Shown here piece by piece: positions 1 to 5,366 of a DNA stretch of 5,366 nt. Each line of letters starts with the position of its first letter. Positions within the stretch are counted from its first letter, which is position 1. The DNA comes from Bacteroidota bacterium. GTDB taxonomy: Bacteria; Bacteroidota; Bacteroidia; UBA7662; CANHCV01. Location: NCBI GenBank assembly GCA_027488715.1, contig JAIYBD010000232.1, positions 1 to 5,366 of the forward strand, read 5' to 3'. The notes under the pieces are model-generated. The model was not told the DNA's origin, searched no databases, and saw only the letters and a program-made list of their open reading frames with translations. The position numbers were made by a program, and so were the translations under genes.

Positions 1-28
1 AAAAATTGGAAACGATTGAAACGGCTCT

Positions 29-57
29 ACCCCTTAACTTTACTTCCGGGGAGGGGT
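29..57. repeat. Short inverted repeat, 6-bp arms
   Basis: ACCCCT at 29-34 is the exact reverse complement of AGGGGT at 52-57, with a 17-base loop. On the minus strand it lies about 100 bases past the SNF2 stop. The bases beyond it (AGAGCCGTTTC on the minus strand) are not a U-tract, so it is at best a weak terminator or RNA-stabilising stem. Arms this short can also arise by chance. Confidence 0.3.
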
Positions 58-60
58 TGT

Positions 61-82
61 GGTCCCTGAGCTTGCCGAAGGG
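61..82. repeat. Dispersed short repeat, CTTCGRCAAGCTCAGGG type
   Basis: The core CCCTGAGCTTGCCGAAGGG (64-82) reads CCCTTCGGCAAGCTCAGGG on the other strand. I recognise this from memory as a variant of a short interspersed motif found in many copies between genes in diverse bacterial genomes. Its ends CCCT (64-67) and AGGG (79-82) are complementary. The GTCCCTG at 62-68 recurs at 85-91, so AGGG could instead pair with CCCT at 87-90 across a four-base loop. The intergenic position downstream of a gene suits this class. Function is unknown, and copy number in this genome cannot be seen from one window. Confidence 0.55.
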
Positions 83-115
83 TAGTCCCTGTTTTCGAAT
101 CTTTTTTTGACTACC
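81..115. repeat. Inverted repeat, 7-bp perfect arms around a T-rich loop
   Basis: GGTAGTC (81-87) and GACTACC (109-115) are perfect reverse complements separated by 21 bases that include a T7 run next to the right arm. The homopolymer sits in the loop rather than after the stem, so this is not a standard intrinsic terminator on either strand. It overlaps the dispersed repeat by two bases and could be a 3'-end stem for the SNF2 transcript. Confidence 0.35.
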
Positions 116-154
116 AAAGCCAATGGGCGGACGCAAAGCACAAAAAATATTCCC

Positions 155-3010
155 TCACGCCAACAACTCCCGAATCTCCTCCACCGTGAGCGACTTCACC
201 AAACCGGCTTCCTCCTGAATCAGTTGGTCGCTCAAATACTGCTTGGCCGCTTGCAATTTCATGATCTTCTCTTCGATGCTGCCCTGCGTAATGTACTTGT
301 AACTGAATACCGTTTTCGTTTGCCCAATGCGGTGCGAACGATCCACCGCCTGACGCTCAATGGCCGGATTCCACCACGGATCCATGATCATCACGTAATC
401 GGCAGCGGTGAGGTTCAACCCCAACCCTCCGGCCTTCAAACTCAATAAGAAAATCCGATCCCGAGAGGCCGGACTCGAAAACTGTTCCACCTGCTGCTTG
501 CGATCCGCTAAACTCGTGCTTCCATCCAAATAACAGTACGACCAACCGCGCTCCTCAAAAGCCCGACGTAAAATGGTTAAATGCTTAACGAACTGACTAA
601 ATACCAACACTTTGCTTCCGCGCTCCATCACCTCCTCAATGCGGTGCATCACCTCATTAAACTTCCCTGAACTGTGCGCATAATCGGGTTGCAACATGGC
701 CGGATGATTCGCCAATTGCCGCAACATCGACAATCCCCTCAGCAATAAAAAGCGACTTTTGGCCAATCCTTCCGAACTCAACTGATCCAAATACTCGTTT
801 CGGAATCCGTTCTTCACCTCTTCGTACACCTTTTCCTGCTCCTTGGTCATCGGACAATAAATCGTGCTTTCTACCTTTTCGGGCAACTCTTTGGCTACTT
901 GCTCCTTGGTTCTTCTCAATAAAAAGGCATGCAAAATCTTGCGCAATTGCTCCGCCAATTCCGGCGCCTCTTGCCGATCCAACAACCGCTGGTACTTCTT
1001 CTCAAAAAAGGCCTGAGATCCCAACAATCCGGGATTCACAAAATTCATGATGCTCCATAAATCCAATACGCTGTTCTCCACTGGCGTCCCGGTTAATGCC
1101 AACTTCAACCTTGCATCTACCTGCAAAATGGCTTTGGTGGAAATACTATCGGGATTTTTAATCGATTGGGCTTCATCAATCACCATGATGTCCCAATCGA
1201 CCTGCTTAAATAATTCAACATCGTTCCGAAAAATTCCGTAAGTCGTTAAATTGATATGATGAAAAAGGAAGGAACTGGTGGATTTTGCTCGATAAAATCC
1301 GGTATGTACATTCACCCGCAACTCCGGACTGAATTTATGGATCTCGTTCACCCAATTGAAAATTAAGGAAGATGGAACCACCAACAAAACAGGGCCCAAC
1401 TCTCCCCTTTCGTGCAAAAGCGTGAGCAAAGAGATGGTTTGAAGGGTTTTTCCCAACCCCATATCGTCGGCCAAAATTCCACCGAAACCGTTGGATCGCA
1501 AAAAGCACAACCAATCGAGTCCGCCTTTTTGATAGTCGCGCAGGTTGGCTTTCAACGTCCTCGGCGATTCTACCGAAACCAAGGGTTTGGGATCGATGCC
1601 TTCGGCTCCCAAAATCTGAAACGGCCCTTCCTCTTCCTCCCACGATTGAACCGAAGCGAAATGGAATTTTTTTAACGAAAGCCCTTCTTCGGTTTCAGAA
1701 CCCAGGTTGAACAAATCGGCCAATCGAGCAAACCACGTTTCTGGAATGAGCGCATATTGGCCGTTGGGAAGTTTAAACTCCCGCTCGCCCCGCAAAATGT
1801 ACGGTTTGATGCTTAAAAAAGGAATGGTGAACGGACCCACCGTGAGCACCGCTTTTAAATCCAACCAATCCGATTCCGATTGAACGCTCATCTTCATTTC
1901 CGGTTTTCCCGGAAAGTAGGAGCGGCCATTGATTTCCATTTCAATGCGAATGCCCAATTCCGATAAAGCCTGAAAATGATCGGCAATCCAAACCGAAATA
2001 TCGCCCTGAACGCCGTACAAACTACCGCTCCACAAAAACAAACCCCGTTCTTCTAAAATGGAACGAAGCTCTTTCTCCCTGCGGAAGTTTCGCTTGATTT
2101 TATGGATGAAAATTTCTCCGTTTTCCCACGTCAATTTCACCTCGGCTTGGTGCTTATCCTGATCGGAAAACACTTTTTTACCGTAATGCCATTCCCACAG
2201 CAAGCACTTTTGACCCGATAAATTCTCGGCAAGTTTAAGAACCACCAAAGGTTCGATTTTCTCTTGTTCGAAATGAATGCTTCCCTCCACCCGAATTTTG
2301 TACTTCTCGATTAAATTCAAGCCGAACGTTTCGTAAAACTGCTTTTCGGTTTGGGGAGGAACATGGATGTAATACTTGTCGATGAACGGTTTGAGCTTGG
2401 GTCCTTCAATTCCGTCGTAAAACGAAACGAGGCGATCCTCCACCAAAAACCAGCAAGGCTGATTCACGAGCACAAACGCCTCTTTTTTGGTTACTTTCAA
2501 AAGGGAATCCCGATGTCGAATGGTGGCATAATACCGGGTTCCTTCTTCATTTCGCTTGAAATGGAACAAGGCAGAAGCCTGATCATTGCACACTTCCACG
2601 GCCGTCCCCGCAGGGTAGCCATCTTTATCCATCAAGTAAATTCGCTGCCCCCGCAACAATTCGAACACTTTGATCAATCGTCGTTCGATGGCAGCCCGGA
2701 AAGCCGCTTTAATTTCAGGGGTGAATAGCTTGGAATTCGTGAAAAAATCGACGGGGCGTTGGCTCTTTTTCGTGAGGTGGGTGATGAGCTTTTGCTGTTC
2801 AATCTCGTCGAGCAAGCGAACGCACTCCAACTGAGCTTCACTGTAGGTTACCGGATATTGATGCAAGTTATTGGCATGCACTTTTTTGTGCGCCAACGAA
2901 AGGGTTCCCTTCGGGGTAAGCAATACCACATGCGCACTGAGCAAATAACCCAAGTACTCGTGGTGAAACACCGAAAAAACCAGTTCGTATTTTTCTTCTT
3001 GAAGCTGCAT
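155..3010 (-). CDS. SNF2-family DEAD/DEAH-box ATPase (helicase-like DNA translocase)
   Basis: Complete gene ending at TGA (155-157). I chose the ATG at 3008-3010 (951 aa); a TTG two codons upstream (3014-3016) would give 953 aa. The C-terminal half carries the full SF2/SNF2 motif set, numbered from the ATG: LRDYQ (490-494); Walker A DDMGLGKT (515-522, Lys521); motif Ia in LLVVPSSLIFNW; motif II DEAQ (612-615); motif III TGTPVEN (640-646); LLRRTKEQVAKELP; motif IV-like VLVFSQF (801-807); motif V SLKAGGLGLNL (857-867); motif VI RSHRIGQ (891-897). No catalytic residue is missing. Such proteins hydrolyse ATP to move along double-stranded DNA and remodel protein-DNA complexes, without classical strand separation. 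Residues 1-480 match no domain I can name; there is no visible zinc-binding cysteine cluster, signal peptide or membrane segment, so it is likely cytoplasmic. It is divergent from mfd. A RapA-like role on RNA polymerase is possible but unsupported by any specific motif; the target is unknown. Confidence 0.96.
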   Translation of the reverse strand: MQLQEEKYELVFSVFHHEYLGYLLSAHVVLLTPKGTLSLAHKKVHANNLHQYPVTYSEAQLECVRLLDEIEQQKLITHLTKKSQRPVDFFTNSKLFTPEIKAAFRAAIERRLIKVFELLRGQRIYLMDKDGYPAGTAVEVCNDQASALFHFKRNEEGTRYYATIRHRDSLLKVTKKEAFVLVNQPCWFLVEDRLVSFYDGIEGPKLKPFIDKYYIHVPPQTEKQFYETFGLNLIEKYKIRVEGSIHFEQEKIEPLVVLKLAENLSGQKCLLWEWHYGKKVFSDQDKHQAEVKLTWENGEIFIHKIKRNFRREKELRSILEERGLFLWSGSLYGVQGDISVWIADHFQALSELGIRIEMEINGRSYFPGKPEMKMSVQSESDWLDLKAVLTVGPFTIPFLSIKPYILRGEREFKLPNGQYALIPETWFARLADLFNLGSETEEGLSLKKFHFASVQSWEEEEGPFQILGAEGIDPKPLVSVESPRTLKANLRDYQKGGLDWLCFLRSNGFGGILADDMGLGKTLQTISLLTLLHERGELGPVLLVVPSSLIFNWVNEIHKFSPELRVNVHTGFYRAKSTSSFLFHHINLTTYGIFRNDVELFKQVDWDIMVIDEAQSIKNPDSISTKAILQVDARLKLALTGTPVENSVLDLWSIMNFVNPGLLGSQAFFEKKYQRLLDRQEAPELAEQLRKILHAFLLRRTKEQVAKELPEKVESTIYCPMTKEQEKVYEEVKNGFRNEYLDQLSSEGLAKSRFLLLRGLSMLRQLANHPAMLQPDYAHSSGKFNEVMHRIEEVMERGSKVLVFSQFVKHLTILRRAFEERGWSYCYLDGSTSLADRKQQVEQFSSPASRDRIFLLSLKAGGLGLNLTAADYVMIMDPWWNPAIERQAVDRSHRIGQTKTVFSYKYITQGSIEEKIMKLQAAKQYLSDQLIQEEAGLVKSLTVEEIRELLA

Positions 3011-3038
3011 CGCCAACCCTATGAACGAAATTAAACTT

Positions 3039-3046
3039 CAAAAGTA
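3039..3046 (-). promoter_or_regulatory. Bacteroidota -7 promoter element for the SNF2 gene (TACTTTTG)
   Basis: Read on the minus strand, 3046 to 3039 is TACTTTTG, an exact match to TAnnTTTG. Transcription would begin near 3033-3035, leaving a leader of about 23 bases before the ATG at 3010, which fits the chosen start. No TTTG -33 element is found at the usual 19-21 base spacing; the nearest TTG (3061-3059) is only 12 bases away, so the upstream half is weak. Confidence 0.6.
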
Positions 3047-3102
3047 AGTCTTTTTGTACAATTAAAAAAGCAGAAATCGAAGCGATTTGGCAAGGAAGAA
3101 CT

Positions 3103-3110
3103 TACCTTTG
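3103..3110 (+). promoter_or_regulatory. Bacteroidota -7 promoter element for mfd (TACCTTTG)
   Basis: TACCTTTG matches TAnnTTTG exactly and is followed by C, as is common in this phylum. The predicted transcription start is about 3114-3117, almost exactly on the GTG at 3115. That matters for the mfd start: either the mRNA is leaderless, or translation begins further downstream. TTTG at 3086-3089 is only 13 bases upstream, short for a -33 element. Confidence 0.65.
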
Positions 3111-3114
3111 CGCC

Positions 3115-5366
3115 GTGCTATTAGCTCCCGGAAACGAAGGAAAAATAACGCCCTCCAACCTTTTGGAAGGGCTTTTTGCGTTGTATCAACAGCGAAAGGA
3201 ATTTCAAAAAATTCAATCGTTCGCCCAACAACGCACTCCCCTCTGCTTGAACCAAGTTCCAGGTTCCCTCAAATCACTGCTTTTCGCCGTTTCAGCACGT
3301 GCGGCCGGAACGCATCATTTGGCCTTGCTTCCCGACCACGAAACGGCCGCTTATTTCTTCAACGACGTGGAAGCTTTTCTTCCTCGAGAATCGGTTTTGT
3401 TTTTCCCCTCCACGGGAACGGAACCCTACGCCGAAACCGATCCGGATTCTTCTTCCCTTTTACTGCGAGCCGAAGTCCTCGATCAACTCTCCCAAAAATC
3501 CAAACAACCTCAAATCGTTGTTACCTACCCCGAAGCCCTGGCCGAAAAAGTCATCAATCGGCAATCGGTTGAACAAAACACCTTGGAGGTGGCCGTCGGC
3601 CAAACCCTTTCTACCGAATTCCTCTTCGAGGTTTTGGTGGAATACGGCTTTGATCGGGTGGACTTTGTATACGAACCCGGGCAATTCTCCATCCGTGGTG
3701 GAATCATCGATGTTTTTAGTTTTTCCAACGATTACCCCTACCGAATCGAACTATTCGGCGATGAGGTGGAAAGCATCCGAACTTTCGACGTTGAAAATCA
3801 ACTTTCCATCGAAAATTTCAAGCAATTTCGTCTCCTTCCCAACGTGCAAAGGCAGTTGGCGCTGGAGCAACGTGCTTCCCTCATCTCCTATTTAGAAGGT
3901 AATCTCCACGTTTGGATTTCCGATTTCCAAATCATCCAAGAAACATTAGAATCCATCCAAGAAAAAGCACTGGAAGCTTGGGAAAAGCTGGGGCAATCCA
4001 ACCCCGGCGAAGTTCGTCAATGGCCCATTCCGACCGAATGCTACGAATCGGTGAACAGTTTGGGCCAAGAATTAGAACGAGCCGCCTTGGTGTATTTTAG
4101 CTCCGCACCCACGGGAATCGAAAAACTAGAATGGGGAGCAACGCCCCAAACGGCCATTCGAAAAAACTTCGTGATGTTGGCCAATCAAATGCGGAACAAC
4201 GAGAAAAAGGAAATTCAAAACATCATTTTTTTCGATAGCCGCGGACAATACGAACGGCTTTTTCGAATTTTTCAAGATTTGGAACACAAAGTGCCTTTCC
4301 ATCCCGTTTTTGTCTCCATTCACGAAGGATTTATCGACCCGGGAACGGGCTTATCCATCTTCACCGACCACCAAATTTTCGAGCGTTACCACCGTTATCG
4401 CCTGAAAAATTTCAAGTTGAAGAGCCGCGCCCTCACGCTGAAAGAATTGAAAAATCTGCAGCGCGGCGATTTGGTGGTGCACATCGAGCACGGAATTGGT
4501 CGGTACGACGGCTTGGAAAAGCTCGATGTTCAGGGGAAATTACAAGAGGCCGTTCGTCTGCTTTACCGTGATAATGACTTGCTTTACGTGAGCATCAGCT
4601 CACTACACAAAATCAGCAAATATAGCGGGAGCGAAAATGCCGATCCCAAATTGAATAAACTGGGATCCGACGCTTGGGAGAAACTTAAAACCAAAACCAA
4701 ATCGAAGGTAAAAGACATCGCCAAAGATTTGATTTTGTTGTACGCCAAACGTCGGGCGCAAAAAGGATTTGCCTTCGGACCCGATAATTATTTGTTGTAC
4801 GAACTGGAATCGAACTTCATCTACGAAGAAACACCCGATCAGGCCAAGGCCATTCAAGCGGTGAAGGGCGACATGGAAAAGGAAATTCCCATGGACCGCT
4901 TGGTGTGCGGAGACGTTGGATTCGGAAAAACCGAGGTGGCCATCCGTGCCGCCTTCAAAGCCGCTTGCGACGGAAAACAGGTGGCCGTTTTGGTTCCAAC
5001 CACCTTGTTGGCCTTCCAACACTACCGAACTTTCTCGGAACGATTGGCCGATTTCCCGGTAAAGGTTGACTATTTGAATCGCTTCCGATCGGCCAAAGAA
5101 ACCAAAGAAGTGTATGACGCCCTCGAAAATGGCAAGGTGGATATCGTTATTGGTACGCATGCCATCGTTAGTAAAAATGTGAAGTTCAAAGATTTAGGCC
5201 TTTTGATTATCGATGAAGAGCAGAAGTTCGGTGTTTCGGTCAAAGAAAAATTGAAAGCCTTCCGGGTAAATGTAGATACGTTAACTTTAACGGCCACACC
5301 CATTCCACGCACCTTACAATTTTCTTTGATGGGTGCGCGAGATTTCTCGGTGATCAATACGCCTCC
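3115..5366 (+). CDS. mfd: Transcription-repair coupling factor Mfd (N-terminal two-thirds, runs off the window)
   Basis: About 750 codons are visible of a family that is usually 1100-1150 aa. Mfd binds RNA polymerase stalled at DNA damage, pushes it off using ATP, and recruits UvrA to start nucleotide excision repair. Numbered from GTG 3115: the UvrB-like module spans about 25-310 and includes FDRVDF (179-184) and EPGQFSIRGG (187-196), the region that in this family contacts UvrA. Its P-loop position is degenerate (VPGSLKS, 48-54), as expected for Mfd. The RNA polymerase interaction domain covers about 450-510 (GDLVVHIEHGIGRYDG from 452). The first RecA domain has Walker A GDVGFGKT (599-606, Lys605), DEEQ (700-703) and TATPIPRT (726-733). 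Motifs IV-VI, the TRG motif and the C-terminal regulatory domain are cut off. The start is uncertain: no in-frame ATG occurs before about residue 350. Candidates are GTG 3115, TTG 3163 and TTG 3181; ATA at 3145 sits where related proteins appear to begin (then TPSNLLEGLFALYQ). The gene itself is certain. Confidence 0.96.
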   Translation, partial: MLLAPGNEGKITPSNLLEGLFALYQQRKEFQKIQSFAQQRTPLCLNQVPGSLKSLLFAVSARAAGTHHLALLPDHETAAYFFNDVEAFLPRESVLFFPSTGTEPYAETDPDSSSLLLRAEVLDQLSQKSKQPQIVVTYPEALAEKVINRQSVEQNTLEVAVGQTLSTEFLFEVLVEYGFDRVDFVYEPGQFSIRGGIIDVFSFSNDYPYRIELFGDEVESIRTFDVENQLSIENFKQFRLLPNVQRQLALEQRASLISYLEGNLHVWISDFQIIQETLESIQEKALEAWEKLGQSNPGEVRQWPIPTECYESVNSLGQELERAALVYFSSAPTGIEKLEWGATPQTAIRKNFVMLANQMRNNEKKEIQNIIFFDSRGQYERLFRIFQDLEHKVPFHPVFVSIHEGFIDPGTGLSIFTDHQIFERYHRYRLKNFKLKSRALTLKELKNLQRGDLVVHIEHGIGRYDGLEKLDVQGKLQEAVRLLYRDNDLLYVSISSLHKISKYSGSENADPKLNKLGSDAWEKLKTKTKSKVKDIAKDLILLYAKRRAQKGFAFGPDNYLLYELESNFIYEETPDQAKAIQAVKGDMEKEIPMDRLVCGDVGFGKTEVAIRAAFKAACDGKQVAVLVPTTLLAFQHYRTFSERLADFPVKVDYLNRFRSAKETKEVYDALENGKVDIVIGTHAIVSKNVKFKDLGLLIIDEEQKFGVSVKEKLKAFRVNVDTLTLTATPIPRTLQFSLMGARDFSVINTP
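3150..3177 (+). terminator. Terminator-like hairpin inside the first codons of mfd
   Basis: GCCC (3150-3153) pairs with GGGC (3169-3172), and TCCAA (3154-3158) pairs with TTGGA (3163-3167). That gives nine pairs with one bulged A (3168) and a CCTT loop, followed at once by T5 (3173-3177) and preceded by A5 (3141-3145). This is the form of an intrinsic terminator, ending about 60 bases after the predicted mfd transcription start. It could be a leader attenuator or pause site, or it could simply be coding sequence that folds by chance. Whether it lies in the leader or in the gene depends on the unresolved mfd start. Confidence 0.45.

Larger units (their letters stand above)
1..154. other. Non-coding region downstream of the SNF2 gene
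   Basis: No convincing coding frame lies here; the plus-strand frame that opens near 107 runs antisense into the SNF2 gene and has no recognisable protein. The stretch holds a T7 run (102-108), three small inverted or dispersed repeats listed separately, and A-rich ends. It should contain the 3' end of the SNF2 transcript, read leftwards. I see no canonical GC-rich hairpin plus U-tract in that orientation, so termination may use one of the weak stems or a Rho-type mechanism. Confidence 0.6.
3011..3114. promoter_or_regulatory. Divergent promoter region between the SNF2 gene and mfd
   Basis: This gap of about 104 bases separates two head-to-head genes and holds one Bacteroidota-type -7 element facing each way. 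I see no palindromic operator and no recognisable LexA-like box. The middle part is A/T-rich (3040-3070). On the plus strand the mfd frame stays open back to about 3025, but it has no good start codon before the GTG at 3115. Confidence 0.6.

Noticed and set aside
107..448. A 113-residue plus-strand frame at the left end
   Set aside because: Most of it is antisense to helicase motifs V and VI of the SNF2 gene, and no promoter element or recognisable protein supports it.
2351..3034. Two plus-strand frames (2351-2728 and 2759-3034) antisense to the SNF2 N-terminal part
   Set aside because: I considered them because the SNF2 N-terminus has no named domain, but the minus-strand frame is continuous with the ATPase core and has a matching promoter. 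The antisense translations resemble nothing.
3021..3047. A mini-ORF of eight codons (MNEIKLQK) on the plus strand, considered as a leader peptide for mfd
   Set aside because: It lies upstream of the predicted mfd promoter, so it would not be in the mfd transcript, and it has no regulatory codon pattern.
3262..3276. A possible active P-loop in the Mfd UvrB-like module (VPGSLKS)
   Set aside because: It lacks the full GxxGxGK[TS] pattern. A degenerate, inactive P-loop at this position is normal for Mfd, and the Lys-Ser pair may be chance.
3299..3895. A 198-residue open frame on the plus strand, with a second one at 3087-3572
   Set aside because: Both lie in the wrong frame inside mfd. The mfd frame at the same place gives a clear UvrB-like module, while these give low-complexity, Pro/Ser/Arg-rich translations with no known motif.
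4603..5160. A 185-residue open frame on the minus strand
   Set aside because: It is antisense to the strongly conserved RNA polymerase interaction and translocase parts of mfd. Its Phe/Gly/Gln-rich translation looks like a reverse-strand shadow of Glu/Lys/Thr codons.

Overview
The window looks like ordinary chromosomal DNA from a member of the Bacteroidota, probably a Flavobacteriales-like lineage. Two things point there. The Mfd protein has Bacteroidota-type wording, for example EPGQFSIRGG followed by IDVFSFSND. Both genes are preceded by copies of the Bacteroidota sigma-factor -7 element (TAnnTTTG). Base composition is moderate and looks the same across the window, with no visible sign of recent transfer.

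Layout: positions 1-154 are non-coding and hold several small inverted repeats plus one copy of a short dispersed-repeat type. Positions 155-3010 (minus strand) encode a complete SNF2-family ATPase with all the helicase motifs and an unassigned N-terminal half. Positions 3011-3114 are a short divergent promoter region. From about 3115 to the right edge (plus strand) lies the first two-thirds of mfd, the transcription-repair coupling factor. The visible part covers the UvrB-like module, the RNA polymerase interaction domain and the first RecA-like translocase domain. The second RecA domain and the C-terminal domain lie beyond the window.

Both genes encode SF2 double-stranded DNA translocases. 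Mfd removes stalled RNA polymerase and recruits UvrA. Some bacterial SNF2 proteins, such as RapA, also act on RNA polymerase, but nothing here shows that this one does. The least ordinary part is the start of mfd. The frame has no ATG for roughly 350 codons, the only nearby GTG sits at the expected transcription start, and a terminator-like hairpin with a T5 tract lies inside the first 21 codons. I found no RNA genes, CRISPR arrays, insertion sequences or defence systems.
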